A DNA stretch of 64,000 nucleotides. Source: Bacillus sp. NTK034 (GTDB taxonomy: Bacteria; Bacillota; Bacilli; Bacillales; Cytobacillaceae). Under the pieces are notes generated by a model. That model saw only the letters and a program-made list of their open reading frames with translations. It did no database searches and was not told the DNA's origin. Below are positions 35,655 to 44,654 of the stretch, piece after piece (position 1 is the stretch's first letter; each line of letters starts with the position of its first letter). Position numbers and translations under genes: made by a program. The DNA lies in assembly GCF_017303275.1 (NCBI RefSeq), contig NZ_JAFKOJ010000001.1, positions 372,001-436,000 of the forward strand, given 5' to 3'.

Positions 35655-37085
35655 ATGGCTATGAAAATAGGAACAAATGACTTTAAGGATCGTGTGGATT
35701 CCGGAATAAACAATTCCTTTATGAGAGGGGCAGTGTCTGGTGCCCAGGAAAGGCTTCAGACAAGAAGGCTTGATGCTGCAGCAGAACTTGGAAATTGGGA
35801 AGAATGGCGGTCGCTTTCAGAAGAAATTCGCCAGCATGTACTTGAAAATCTTGATTTTTACTTATACCAGCTCAGCGAAAATGTAGCTAAAAGGGGCGGG
35901 CAGGTTTTTTTCGCTGAAACTGCAGAAGAAGCATCTTCCTATATACGGGAAGTAATTGAAAAGAAGAATGCAAGAAAAGTGGTTAAATCAAAATCTATGG
36001 TAACCGAAGAGATACATTTAAATGCGGCATTGGAAGAGGCCGGATGTCAGGTAATTGAAACAGATTTGGGGGAATACATCCTTCAGGTGGACGATCACGA
36101 TCCTCCTTCGCATATAGTTGCGCCTGCTCTTCATAAGAATAAAGAGCAGATTCGGGATGTGTTTGCAGAAAAACTGAACTATCAGAACACAGAAAAGCCG
36201 GAAGAACTTGCATGGCATGCGAGAGAAATGCTGCGGGGTGAATACTTAACCGCAGATGTTGGCATAACGGGCTGCAACTTCGCTGTTGCTGAAACCGGTT
36301 CAATCACCTTAGTGACTAATGAAGGCAATGCAGATCTCGTCACAGCCTTACCTAAGACACAAATTACGGTAATGGGCATGGAAAGGCTGGTCCCGACTTA
36401 CGAGGAAATGGAAGTGCTTGTCAGCATGCTGACGAGGAGCGCTGTTGGACAAAAGCTAACGAGTTATATTACTGTTCTGACTGGTCCAAGAGAAGAACTC
36501 GACGTCGATGGTCCTGAAGAATTCCACCTGGTTATAGTGGACAATGGCCGCTCTTCGATTTTAGGAGGGGAGTTTCACTCCATTCTCCAATGTATCCGCT
36601 GTGCTGCATGTGTAAATGTTTGTCCCGTATATAGACATGTAGGCGGCCATTCCTACGGATCCATTTATTCAGGCCCGATTGGAGCTGTGCTGTCACCCCT
36701 TTTAGGAGGCTATAATGATTATAAGGAATTGCCATATGCTTCAACACTTTGTGGAGCATGTACGGAAGCCTGTCCAGTCAAAATCCCTCTTCATGAACTT
36801 CTTCATAAACACCGGCAGGTAATTGTCGAAAAAGAAGGAAGGGCTCCGATATCGGAAAAGATGACTATGAAGGCTTTTGGGCTGGGGGCAGCTTCACCCT
36901 CCCTTTATAAGCTTGGGTCAAAGCTGGCACCGGCAGCCATGAATCCATTTACCGCAGGGGACAAAATTACAAAGGGACCAGGCCCATTAAAAGCATGGAC
37001 AGAAATCAGGGATTTTCCAGCTCCCAATAAAGAAAGATTTCGCGATTGGTTCAAAAACCGGCCAAAAGGAGGCGGACAGCAGTGA
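35655..37085 (+). CDS. lutB: L-lactate utilisation Fe-S protein LutB
   Basis: The 476-aa protein starts [14 protein letters not shown] and shows the LutB/YkgF domain ([15 protein letters not shown]) and two 4Fe-4S motifs ([14 protein letters not shown] and [13 protein letters not shown]). It passes electrons in L-lactate oxidation. ATG 35655 after AAGGGGG is chosen, as the N-terminus then matches B. subtilis LutB. The 3' end overlaps lutC. Confidence 0.95.
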   Translation: MAMKIGTNDFKDRVDSGINNSFMRGAVSGAQERLQTRRLDAAAELGNWEEWRSLSEEIRQHVLENLDFYLYQLSENVAKRGGQVFFAETAEEASSYIREVIEKKNARKVVKSKSMVTEEIHLNAALEEAGCQVIETDLGEYILQVDDHDPPSHIVAPALHKNKEQIRDVFAEKLNYQNTEKPEELAWHAREMLRGEYLTADVGITGCNFAVAETGSITLVTNEGNADLVTALPKTQITVMGMERLVPTYEEMEVLVSMLTRSAVGQKLTSYITVLTGPREELDVDGPEEFHLVIVDNGRSSILGGEFHSILQCIRCAACVNVCPVYRHVGGHSYGSIYSGPIGAVLSPLLGGYNDYKELPYASTLCGACTEACPVKIPLHELLHKHRQVIVEKEGRAPISEKMTMKAFGLGAASPSLYKLGSKLAPAAMNPFTAGDKITKGPGPLKAWTEIRDFPAPNKERFRDWFKNRPKGGGQQ

Positions 37086-37801
37086 ATGGAACAATTCAGA
37101 ATCGAGATGCTTTTTTAAATAAAATTGCAGGCAGATTGGGCAGGGAAAAAAGAATTACTGGAGTCAAAAGACCGGAATGGAGCTTTAACCCGCAGGATGC
37201 AGTCTTGAAAGAAGCGGATGCTGATGAGCTTCTCGAAGCTTTAAAGACTCAGTGTACGAAAATCCACACTGACCTTGTTGTAACCAGTGCTGCCAATTTG
37301 ACTGAAACGCTCAAAGAAATTGTAGCCCAATATGGCGGGGGTCCCGTTGTGACCTGGAAGGATGACCGCTTTAGACAGTTTGGGCTTACACCGCTATTCA
37401 AGGAGATTTGGCCAAAAGAGAATATAGATGTATATGAATGGGATTATTCTGAAGAAGGAAGAAATATTGAATACGCAGAACATGCTAACATCGGCATCAC
37501 GGTCAGTGAAATAACTCTGGCTGAATCTGGCACAGCAGTCTTGTTCAGCAGCAAGGATCACGGGCGGACAGTCAGTTTTCTCCCTGCTGCTTCTATCATC
37601 CTTATTCCGAAAAGCACCCTGGTTCCGCGCATGACACAGGCAGCAAGGATCATTAGGGAAAGGGTAAACTCAGGGCAGCAGGCACCTTCCTGTATTAATT
37701 TCATTACTGGACCAAGCAACTCCGCTGATATTGAGATGAACCTCGTTGTTGGTGTACATGGGCCTGTTAAGGCTGCGTATATAGTTATTGATGATTTATA
37801 A
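37082..37801 (+). CDS. lutC: L-lactate utilisation protein LutC
   Basis: The 239-aa LUD-domain protein includes [20 protein letters not shown] and ends [17 protein letters not shown] 37082 overlaps the lutB stop (GTGA) and follows AGGAGG; it gives the N-terminus [11 protein letters not shown], in line with LutC. It completes the lutABC operon and is followed by a strong terminator at the edge of the prophage. Confidence 0.94.
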   Translation: MNGTIQNRDAFLNKIAGRLGREKRITGVKRPEWSFNPQDAVLKEADADELLEALKTQCTKIHTDLVVTSAANLTETLKEIVAQYGGGPVVTWKDDRFRQFGLTPLFKEIWPKENIDVYEWDYSEEGRNIEYAEHANIGITVSEITLAESGTAVLFSSKDHGRTVSFLPAASIILIPKSTLVPRMTQAARIIRERVNSGQQAPSCINFITGPSNSADIEMNLVVGVHGPVKAAYIVIDDL

Positions 37802-37838
37802 CTCGTGGGGCACCAGGCATCCGGTTTTTGTAAGTATG

Positions 37839-37873
37839 AGAAAAAACGCCAAACTTTTGTTGGCGTTTTTTCT
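37839..37873. terminator. Terminator after lutABC, next to the prophage junction
   Basis: Arms AAAAAACGCCAA and TTGGCGTTTTTT are perfect and T/A-flanked on both sides, so it can act in both directions. In the other direction it would have ended the tRNA transcript. Confidence 0.92.
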
Positions 37874-37878
37874 AAAAG

Positions 37879-37927
37879 CGTCCCAGGCGAGATTCGAACT
37901 CACGACCTACAGCTTAGGAGGCGGTCT
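37879..37927 (-). tRNA. 3' fragment of tRNA-Arg(CCU), prophage attachment site
   Basis: On the minus strand the sequence runs from the anticodon loop CTCCTAA (anticodon CCT) through GTAGGTC, the T arm with TTCGAAT, to the acceptor end TGGGACG. The 5' half of the tRNA is missing: upstream of the anticodon the sequence no longer fits, and the anticodon stem has a C-U mismatch. It is thus a non-functional remnant, the left attachment site of the prophage. The intact gene should lie at the other prophage end, beyond the window. Confidence 0.85.
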
Positions 37928-38216
37928 TACTTATCAGGAACAACTTTGAAGAACTTGGATAAACCCTTGTTAAATCAACATTTTTGAACTACGAACCAGA
38001 TTGAGATGGTTAGAATTTGAGGCTTCATGATGAGTTTCGACCCCAAATCGACCCCATAGACTCAATTTAACTATTTATTTGAGAGTTGCAAATCATTCTG
38101 CTTATCTCCAAAAACTCCTTCAAAACTTCTTCTAATATATCTTAATCAATAATGTGATAGTAAATATTTACATATAATACTATAATAGACATACAAAATA
38201 AATATTGGGGGAAGAA
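37928..38216. other. Prophage left-end non-coding region
   Basis: No gene is seen between the attachment site and the first prophage gene. The region holds two direct copies of TCGACCCCA (38037-38045 and 38048-38056), spaced 11 bases, which could be arm-type integrase or excisionase sites. The rest is AT-rich. Confidence 0.5.
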
Positions 38217-39443
38217 ATGGGTAAAAAAGTTGCATTTTTATTATTTTTATTTCTTTTGATTTTTGTTACAAATTCTTATGCACACGGGGGAAGAACCGAT
38301 GCTAATGGTGGCCACAATTGTAGCCCTAAATCACAGGCAAAAGGGCTTTGTAGCGGGTATCATTATCATAATGGAGGCAGTTCATCAACCGGGGGATCAA
38401 CAACTACTACCAGTCAGCCGGCAACAACGAGAAATGATAAAAATTGTTCTGATTTTGCTACTTATGATGAGGTTATCGATTATTGGAATTCCAAAGGATA
38501 TTCAGCTACTTATGATCCAGAAAACTTAGATGGTTGGGGAAATGGGCAGGTTGATGACGGAATCCCTTGTGAAGCGCCGGGCGGATATGACAAAACCAAA
38601 ATCAATAACAGTCCTGAACAAATCCAATTTAAACAAGAACAAGCCGATGCCGAAAAAGGAGAAAATCAAGGGTATAAACAAGGGTTAAAGGATGGTTATG
38701 CTGAAACGGATGCTAGCGATTCTACATCCGAAGGTTCAGAGGAGTTTATATCTGGTTATTCAACAGGCTATAACAAAGGTTACGAGGAAGGTAAACAGAA
38801 AATTACAACAGATAAAACTAAAGCAACAAATGATGGTTACGCTCTAGGTAAAAAACAGGATAAGATTGCAATTCCTGATGCATATTCAAATCACCCAGGT
38901 TTAAAATCATCCTTTGAAAGCGGCTTTAATAAGGCTTTGTCAGAGAAAATTGAAACTAAGAAAAAAGAATATCAAGAATTAGGATATAAAAATGGCAAAG
39001 AGGATACTCACGCCCCTCCTAAAGACAAAGAGGATGTTTATGTAAAGGCATACCAAGAAGGATACGAAAAGGCACAAGCGGAATTGAAAGATAAGTATTT
39101 TAATATGGGATATGAAACTGCCTTTACACATTTGGAATTTAAGGATCCAGATCTCCCAAACGATAAATTTACACAGTGGTACAAAGAAGGATTCGATTCT
39201 AACGAAGAAATACAGGGAATTAAAGATGCCGGATACCTTCTGGGAGAAAAGGGCGAAAACTATTCTCTCCCTTCCGAATATAAAAAGGGTGAAGAAATAT
39301 TTAAGCATTATTATCAAGAAGGATATAAACAATACGAAGAGGAGAAAAAACAAAATCAAGCTAGCGCAGCTGGCGGTATCGGGATAGCGGCACTTAGTTG
39401 GTTAGGCAGAAGACTCTATGTTGCTAAAAAAATGATTAGTTAA
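38217..39443 (+). CDS. Secreted YHYH/Excalibur protein with GY-rich repeats
   Basis: The 408-aa product has a signal peptide (residues 1-22). A YHYH region follows (AHGGRTDANGGHNCSPKS through CSGYHYHNGG), with Cys and His typical of metal binding. Then comes an Excalibur-like calcium-binding segment (NCSDFATYDEVIDYW through DDGIPCE, about residues 80-125). From about residue 155 there are many degenerate repeats of the form GYxxGxxxGY, and the C-terminus is hydrophobic plus basic, perhaps a membrane anchor. ATG 38217 follows GGGGGAAG. It lies between attachment site and integrase, so a lysogenic-conversion role is inferred. Confidence 0.8.
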   Translation: MGKKVAFLLFLFLLIFVTNSYAHGGRTDANGGHNCSPKSQAKGLCSGYHYHNGGSSSTGGSTTTTSQPATTRNDKNCSDFATYDEVIDYWNSKGYSATYDPENLDGWGNGQVDDGIPCEAPGGYDKTKINNSPEQIQFKQEQADAEKGENQGYKQGLKDGYAETDASDSTSEGSEEFISGYSTGYNKGYEEGKQKITTDKTKATNDGYALGKKQDKIAIPDAYSNHPGLKSSFESGFNKALSEKIETKKKEYQELGYKNGKEDTHAPPKDKEDVYVKAYQEGYEKAQAELKDKYFNMGYETAFTHLEFKDPDLPNDKFTQWYKEGFDSNEEIQGIKDAGYLLGEKGENYSLPSEYKKGEEIFKHYYQEGYKQYEEEKKQNQASAAGGIGIAALSWLGRRLYVAKKMIS

Positions 39444-39454
39444 GGAGGCTTGAA

Positions 39455-40126
39455 ATGGGGATTTATCAAACCGTTTGTTATAAAGTCGAAGATATTTTTA
39501 TTAAATTATTAGCCAAAAAGGATGATCCTGCTGCTGTTAAAGCGAAAGTAGACCAATATAGAACTGAAAAAGAACGTGCCCGCCTTCAGCGAAAAGAGGA
39601 AAAAGCTCAAAAAATTGAAGAACAAAGAGAAATTCGAGCTCAACAGCAACAAGAAAAAGACAGGATAAAAAGAGAACAACAAGAGCAGGAAAGAAGAGAA
39701 ATTGAACACATCATCTCTAATTTAATGGAAAATAAAGGCCAAGACTATTCTTCTTATGAATTTAATGAGATTAAGAGAAACAAAGTGTTCTTTCAATCCC
39801 TTGCTCAACGTGTTCTTGAACCTAATGAAAAAGTTTTGACGTTTATTTTTTGTGAATATGATAAGAGCAGCAAACAAGAAATAAAGGGCTATTTAATACC
39901 AACTAATAAAAGAGTTATTTTTATAACCAAAAATTTAAATTATATGGATAAGTTTAGATACCAGACTATAATTAATGTCAATTGGTTTAAAGATGGATTG
40001 CTAGAAAGAGGCCTTAAAATACAATATGGTAAGAGAAGATTAGAATTTGATGAGATGTTCGACCAGGAACAAATGAAAAGAGTAGGAAATATTATTTTAA
40101 ATAATTCTACTAGGAAGGTTGTATAA
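39455..40126 (+). CDS. Coiled-coil protein with bacterial PH-like domain
   Basis: The 223-aa protein has a Glu/Arg/Gln-rich coiled coil (residues 28-95). Residues about 110-220 resemble a bacterial PH domain of the YokE kind (VLEPNEKVLTFIF, GYLIPTNKRVIFITK, beta strands then helix). It has no signal peptide, so it is probably cytosolic, perhaps membrane-associated. It starts 11 bases after the YHYH gene with AAGGAGG, forming a two-gene unit ended by a hairpin at 40272. Confidence 0.65.
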   Translation: MGIYQTVCYKVEDIFIKLLAKKDDPAAVKAKVDQYRTEKERARLQRKEEKAQKIEEQREIRAQQQQEKDRIKREQQEQERREIEHIISNLMENKGQDYSSYEFNEIKRNKVFFQSLAQRVLEPNEKVLTFIFCEYDKSSKQEIKGYLIPTNKRVIFITKNLNYMDKFRYQTIINVNWFKDGLLERGLKIQYGKRRLEFDEMFDQEQMKRVGNIILNNSTRKVV

Positions 40127-40271
40127 GGGTTTTTCCTTTTGGGAGAGTTACCGACCAAGATAACCAAAAAATTAAATTTCATTTGAATCAGGAAAAATCG
40201 CATACTAATTCCATTTTAAATGCACCAAAATGACAGTCCTTTTGAATTTGTAAATGGCATTTAAAAAAAGC

Positions 40272-40303
40272 AAAACTCGCCTGGGGGAAATGGCGAGTTT
40301 TCT
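40272..40303. terminator. Terminator between conversion operon and integrase
   Basis: Perfect stem AAAACTCGCC/GGCGAGTTTT with a ten-base loop; usable in both directions. Confidence 0.85.
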
Positions 40304-40366
40304 TTATTATAAATTCAAATCTTTAACCAATGCACCCGTTATTTAATAACAGCAACTTTATATATT

Positions 40367-41533
40367 CTAAGCCTTCTTTTTAAAAATACCGTCAAAGTGA
40401 CTTGCAGCTGTTTTATCTGCTTCTTCCAATACGTGACCATAGATGTTCATAGTGGTTGAAATATCAGCATGACCTAACCTTTCGCTGATAACCTTGGCGT
40501 GTACACCTTCATTTATTAGCAGGGTAGCGGAGGTATGCCTAAGATCGTGAAAGCGTATATGTTTAAAATCATGTTTTTTGGTGAATCTGCGCCACCATTG
40601 ACCGATACTGTCTGGACGGATCGGTTTGCCGAATTCATTCCCAAAGATGAAGAAGTGATTGGGCCATTCCCAGAGGTCACGTACTTTCCATTTATCCTGC
40701 CGGCTAGTTAACTCTAGTTTTTTTAACATATCAAGTAATTTTTCAGGAACACTAACTGTTCGGTCTTTACCGGTTTTAGTTCCTTTTATCTGAACTCCTT
40801 TACCCTTAATCTCTGTAATAGCTTGCTCGATTCGAATAGTTCCTTTTTCAAAGTCAACATGTTTCCACTCAAGTCCAGCAATTTCACCTTCTCTGGCTCC
40901 GGTCGAAACTGCCAGGAGGATAAGCGTTTTCCAAAACAGGGGCTTGTCATCAAGAAGCTGCATTAACTGGCTTAACTCCTCCTTTGAATAAACCTCTGAT
41001 TTTTTTGCTTTTCCATTTGGTGGCTTTGCTCCCATAGCAGGATTTTCTTTAATTAACTTCCATTTATAGGCGCAAGAGAGGATATTGTTAAAAGCCTTAT
41101 AGCAGTTCAGTACAGCAGATGCAGAAAGTTTCCCATCTTTTCCATCCAGGCGCTGGCCGTTCTTTTTAAGATCATTAATAAAATTTACAACATGAATAGT
41201 TTTGATGTCTTCCAGTTTAAAATGTCCATATTTCGGAAGGATTCGCTTTTGCAAGATACTGATATAATTTTGCAAGGTATCAGGTGAAAGAGTATCTTTA
41301 GCGTGTTTTTCTAGCCATTGAGGAAAAAAGGCATTTAGGGTCATTTTATCCTCAGCTTTAAAATATTGACCTGTTAATATTTCAGCCTCAAATAGGGTGA
41401 GTAGCTTTTTAGCTTCTTTCATATTTTTAGCTTTTACAGTTCTTCTTTCTCTAATGGGTGTTCCTTTTTCGTCATAACCTAAAATTACTGTTAAACGATA
41501 GCTACCATTACCGCGATTTTCAACATTAGCCAT
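40367..41533 (-). CDS. int: Phage tyrosine-family integrase
   Basis: This 388-aa site-specific recombinase has an N-terminal AP2-like arm-binding domain (residues 1-55), a SAM-like core-binding domain (about 60-165) and a catalytic domain. The catalytic Arg is in TGAREGEIAGL, followed by HDLRHTSAT, the second His in LGHADI, and the nucleophile Tyr in MNIYGHV. It reads towards the attachment site, the usual orientation at a prophage end, and should insert the element into tRNA-Arg(CCU). Confidence 0.95.
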   Translation of the reverse strand: MANVENRGNGSYRLTVILGYDEKGTPIRERRTVKAKNMKEAKKLLTLFEAEILTGQYFKAEDKMTLNAFFPQWLEKHAKDTLSPDTLQNYISILQKRILPKYGHFKLEDIKTIHVVNFINDLKKNGQRLDGKDGKLSASAVLNCYKAFNNILSCAYKWKLIKENPAMGAKPPNGKAKKSEVYSKEELSQLMQLLDDKPLFWKTLILLAVSTGAREGEIAGLEWKHVDFEKGTIRIEQAITEIKGKGVQIKGTKTGKDRTVSVPEKLLDMLKKLELTSRQDKWKVRDLWEWPNHFFIFGNEFGKPIRPDSIGQWWRRFTKKHDFKHIRFHDLRHTSATLLINEGVHAKVISERLGHADISTTMNIYGHVLEEADKTAASHFDGIFKKKA

Positions 41534-41601
41534 TTGTTAACCTCCTATAAGAATGTATGTTCTGTTTTAGTTGAAAAGAAAAGCCCAAAAGGGCATATTA
41601 A

Positions 41602-42528
41602 TCATTTTATTAAATTTAAGAAAGCACTTTCGTTTATTATATTTATGTTTATACCTTCTTTAATAAGGGAGTATGCTTTTTCTTCTTTTGTACTTATTCC
41701 CTTTGTACCAACTAAAGATTTATCCTGAATTCCAACCACAAGATAATCTGTTTTCTTACTCACTCCAGATTTTATAATTGCCCCTAAATCAACAGCTTTT
41801 TGCATTGCTTCATTCCGACTTATACTTTGTAAGTCACCTGTGAAAACAATATTTTTCTCGAATAAAACATGTGTCTCATCAAAATTTTCAACAGTAGCAG
41901 CGATTTCTGAAACTCGAATTTTACTAAACTTCTTCCTTTTAGTGAAAGTCTCTTGTGGTTTCAATTCTGAAAATCTCTTGACTGGAATACTGCTATAAGT
42001 GCTGCAATAACTCATAAGGTTTTTTCTGTTTTTCATCCTGATGCAGGTAGTTACCAGTTCTGCACATGCTCTAGCATCAGAGAGGGCATTATGGTGATTA
42101 TTTAATGCTATGTTGAAATATGCCAATCTCTCCTCTAGGCTTTGACCAATTCCTTGACCTCTACATGCTCGTGTACTAATTGGAATGCTGCAAATATATT
42201 CAAAATCCGGAAGGGGAATCTGGTACTTCTTTAAAGCAGCATGCAATACACTCATATCAAATTGCGCATTGTGTGCAACAATGGTAGTGTCTTGAAAATA
42301 ATGTTTGATTAATTCCCAAACCTCATCGAAATTTCTTGCGCCCAATACATCTCTTGGAGTGATACCATGTATTGCGCTAAAGCTTTCATCAAATTTAAGG
42401 TTAGGAGGTTTGATTAAGTAATACTTTTCATCAACTATTTGATTATTTTCTACAATTGCCAAGCCAACAGAGCATGCGCTATATAAATTTTCATTTGATA
42501 TTTCAAAGTCAATTGCAATAAAGTCCAT
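41602..42528 (-). CDS. DnaQ-like 3'-5' exonuclease with C-terminal BRCT domain
   Basis: The 308-aa protein starts with exonuclease motif I (AIDFEIS), has motif II in IVAHNAQFDMSVL and motif III HNALSDARACAELV, giving the DEDD active site. Residues about 225-305 form a BRCT domain (LFEKNIVFTGDLQSISRNEAMQ and SKKTDYLVVG). Host-encoded versions of this fusion occur in bacilli; here it lies in the lysogeny module between integrase and immunity genes. Its role may be DNA repair or defence; unknown. Confidence 0.88.
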   Translation of the reverse strand: MDFIAIDFEISNENLYSACSVGLAIVENNQIVDEKYYLIKPPNLKFDESFSAIHGITPRDVLGARNFDEVWELIKHYFQDTTIVAHNAQFDMSVLHAALKKYQIPLPDFEYICSIPISTRACRGQGIGQSLEERLAYFNIALNNHHNALSDARACAELVTTCIRMKNRKNLMSYCSTYSSIPVKRFSELKPQETFTKRKKFSKIRVSEIAATVENFDETHVLFEKNIVFTGDLQSISRNEAMQKAVDLGAIIKSGVSKKTDYLVVGIQDKSLVGTKGISTKEEKAYSLIKEGININIINESAFLNLIK

Positions 42529-42599
42529 TTATGTCTCCTTTCTCATCCAAAGAAATATTAGTTTTGTTACTGATTAAAAGAAATAGTCGAATACCGGCA

Positions 42600-43253
42600 T
42601 TATTTATCTTTTTCTTCAATTAAACCTAATTTACTATCTATAGATGTAATAGCAACTAGTGCTGTTAACATCTTTTGGTCGGCTAATTCCACAGATTTTT
42701 TAGCCTCTTCCATTCTGGATTCAAGGTCAGCTACGCCATTAATCGCTTGTAAGATTGCGTTAGCTGCGTTACCTCTGTAATTCGTTGCCAAAGACATATT
42801 TACTCTGTATTCCTCCAATTGCTCTTGATACTCGGGATTGATGGATTTAGAATCAATTGCACTTATTCGTTTTGATAGTTCACTATACTTTTCACTTACG
42901 ATTTCCATATCATCTTTTAAACTAACAATATCAGGTTGACCATTTGCAGTAGAAATCTTCTCCCAGGATGACTGCCAATTTTCAGTCCATATGCTATCAA
43001 ACTCTTTAGTGATCTCATTAATTTCGGGTCTTATTTCATTAGTGTAGACATCATCGGTGATAACATCTGCCTTTTTATTTGTCTCTTCCTTAGCAGTCTC
43101 TTCAGAATTAGTTTCTTTTTTCTCTACGTTCTCTTCTTTAGGTTGATTTGAAGCTTGTTCATCGTCATTTCCGATATCAATAATTAAGGCAATAATAACA
43201 ATTGTGAACAAACCAATCAGACCAAAACATCCTAGTTTTAAAAATTTCTTCAT
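42600..43253 (-). CDS. Membrane-anchored extracellular protein of unknown function
   Basis: The 217-aa product has one N-terminal helix (LGCFGLIGLFTIVIIALIIDI), a Glu/Lys/Asn-rich linker to residue 70 and a helical extracytoplasmic domain. The single Cys is placed before the hydrophobic stretch, so it does not look like a lipoprotein signal. No family is recognised. Its place in the leftward lysogeny cluster suggests expression from the prophage and a lysogenic-conversion or superinfection-exclusion role, which is inference. Confidence 0.65.
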   Translation of the reverse strand: MKKFLKLGCFGLIGLFTIVIIALIIDIGNDDEQASNQPKEENVEKKETNSEETAKEETNKKADVITDDVYTNEIRPEINEITKEFDSIWTENWQSSWEKISTANGQPDIVSLKDDMEIVSEKYSELSKRISAIDSKSINPEYQEQLEEYRVNMSLATNYRGNAANAILQAINGVADLESRMEEAKKSVELADQKMLTALVAITSIDSKLGLIEEKDK

Positions 43254-43369
43254 GAAGCTTTCCTCCCGAAAAATATAAATTTATGTATAAATGGGTTATT
43301 ATCCCAACTAAACGTTAAATAAAAACACGCTATTGGCGTGGTCATAAGGATTTGATTAAATGTACCTAT

Positions 43370-43810
43370 TTAGTGATTAAATTTTTTTAAGTGAGCAACT
43401 TCTCTTGGCACACCATATATTTCTGCAATTTCATAGATTGAAAGATGCGAATCTTTAAATTCACTTAGACATTCGTCTGGAAGTAACAACTCTACAGCGA
43501 ATTGACTTGCTTGCCTTTCGTATTTGCTTTCTGGAAAGAAAGTACTCTTTTTAAGAAATGAAGCATTATGTTTGGGGTGAAGAACCGAATGACCTAATTC
43601 ATGTCCCATGACAAAATTACGGACTTTGCCTAAGTTGTTATTTATGAAAATAAATTTATTTTTCCTTTCATATTTGTACATTCCCTGGACTTCATCCGTA
43701 AAATCCCATGGCACAACATGAACACCAAGTTTCTCAGCGATTAGAAAAGGATCTCTTGTCTTGAATTTCTTAATTAATCTTTGAACTTCAGCAACAATAA
43801 AATCCTTCAT
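43370..43810 (-). CDS. ImmA/IrrE-type metallopeptidase
   Basis: The 146-aa protein carries the zinc motif HELGH (VMGHELGHSVLH) near residue 68 and a helical C-terminus typical of the ImmA/IrrE (DUF955) family. In ICEBs1 and related phages, ImmA cleaves the ImmR repressor to trigger induction. It lies four bases downstream of the repressor gene in the same leftward transcript, matching the ImmR-ImmA pairing. Confidence 0.88.
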   Translation of the reverse strand: MKDFIVAEVQRLIKKFKTRDPFLIAEKLGVHVVPWDFTDEVQGMYKYERKNKFIFINNNLGKVRNFVMGHELGHSVLHPKHNASFLKKSTFFPESKYERQASQFAVELLLPDECLSEFKDSHLSIYEIAEIYGVPREVAHLKKFNH

Positions 43811-43814
43811 CTAA

Positions 43815-44243
43815 TCAGTCCTGTTTATCACGATATTTCTTTGGAATATACTTTTTGTTAATTCTGGTGGCTTGTCTAATTGCATATTCTATGGCATCCA
43901 TGATTGATTCCTTTGCTTCCTCGCTAATCGGTTCCCCCATTAACATATAGCCGTCATCTTCAGAAAGGTCTTGCCGAATTTTCTCCATTCTTTTTGCAAT
44001 GTCTTTTTCGTCTTTGTTTTGCAAATTTGCATTTGATTTTTGGAAATCAGACCTGCCTAATAGATAATCTGTCTCCACTTCATAAAGATCTGCAAGCTTT
44101 TTTAGAGTTTCAGTATCTGGGTCTCTGTAATCCCGTTCATAATTTGATAGGACTGTATTGGTTATTCCAATTTTCTGAGCAACAAAGATTTGAGACCAAT
44201 TTCTTCTCTCTCTTTCTGCTTTTAAACGCTTGCCTAATGACAT
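43815..44243 (-). CDS. Phage repressor, XRE family (ImmR-like)
   Basis: The 142-aa protein has an N-terminal helix-turn-helix (LKAERERRNWSQIFVAQKIGITNTVLSNYERDYRDPDTETLKKLADLY) and a Lys-rich C-terminal region. It reads leftward, divergent from a second XRE gene, with operator-like palindromes TTTCACG-ACGTGGA between them. With the adjacent peptidase it forms the immunity module that should hold the lytic genes off. Confidence 0.9.
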   Translation of the reverse strand: MSLGKRLKAERERRNWSQIFVAQKIGITNTVLSNYERDYRDPDTETLKKLADLYEVETDYLLGRSDFQKSNANLQNKDEKDIAKRMEKIRQDLSEDDGYMLMGEPISEEAKESIMDAIEYAIRQATRINKKYIPKKYRDKQD

Positions 44244-44295
44244 ATTCCATCTTCCTCATAATGTTAAATTATTTAATAATAAAATCATAACAAGA

Positions 44296-44400
44296 TTTCA
44301 CGCTACGTTAAATAAAATCCACAAAAAGTTGAATATATTTATTGACTTTCACGAAAAGTGGATTTATAATCAAAACATAAAGTTTCACGTTACGTGGAAA
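44296..44400. promoter_or_regulatory. Immunity control region: promoter PR-like and operator repeats
   Basis: A rightward promoter TTGACT (44342-44347), 17 bp, TATAAT (44365-44370) is visible. Related operator-like sequences are TTTCACGCTACGTTAAA (44296-44312), TTCACGAAAAGTGGA (44348-44362, inside the promoter spacer) and TTTCACGTTACGTGGAAA (44383-44400, with perfect core CACGT-T-ACGTG). The spacing fits repressor control of the divergent repressor and Cro-like genes. Confidence 0.8.
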
Positions 44401-44412
44401 GGTGGTGATAAC

Positions 44413-44640
44413 TTGCACTTAAATGAATGTATTAGAAACTATAGAAAATCGAAAGGAATTTCTCAAAAACATATAGCTAAGGAGCTTAACATCAGTGTTT
44501 CAGGGTACAACATGAAAGAACTTGGTAAGAGGCCTATAAATACTGACGAACTACAAATAATAGCAAAATCATTAGGTGTATCTCCTTCATATTTTTTTGA
44601 GGAGGAGTTACACGTAAAGTGTAATAGAACTACAGCTTAA
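44413..44640 (+). CDS. Cro-like XRE-family regulator
   Basis: The 75-aa protein is a helix-turn-helix domain (CIRNYRKSKGISQKHIAKELNISVSGYNMKELGKRPI and TDELQIIAKSLGVSPSYFF). TTG 44413 after GGTGGTG is the likely start since no in-frame ATG lies in the domain region; the open frame further upstream is leader and operator sequence. It is the first gene of the rightward early transcript. A palindrome TTACAC-GTAAA-GTGTAA inside its 3' end (44608-44624) may be another operator. Confidence 0.82.
   Translation: MHLNECIRNYRKSKGISQKHIAKELNISVSGYNMKELGKRPINTDELQIIAKSLGVSPSYFFEEELHVKCNRTTA
44608..44624. promoter_or_regulatory. Operator-like palindrome in the Cro-like gene
   Basis: TTACAC and GTGTAA are exact inverted arms separated by GTAAA. 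The TTACACGTAAAGTG core resembles the immunity-region operators. Confidence 0.45.
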
Positions 44641-44654
44641 TAGGAGGTATATAA

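Noticed and set aside
37046..37085. Apparent frameshift at the lutB/lutC junction
   Set aside because: The overlap is a normal GTGA translational coupling with AGGAGG upstream; both proteins are full length.
44230..44412. N-terminal extension of the Cro-like gene
   Set aside because: The extension runs through the promoter and operators and has no ribosome site; TTG 44413 does.
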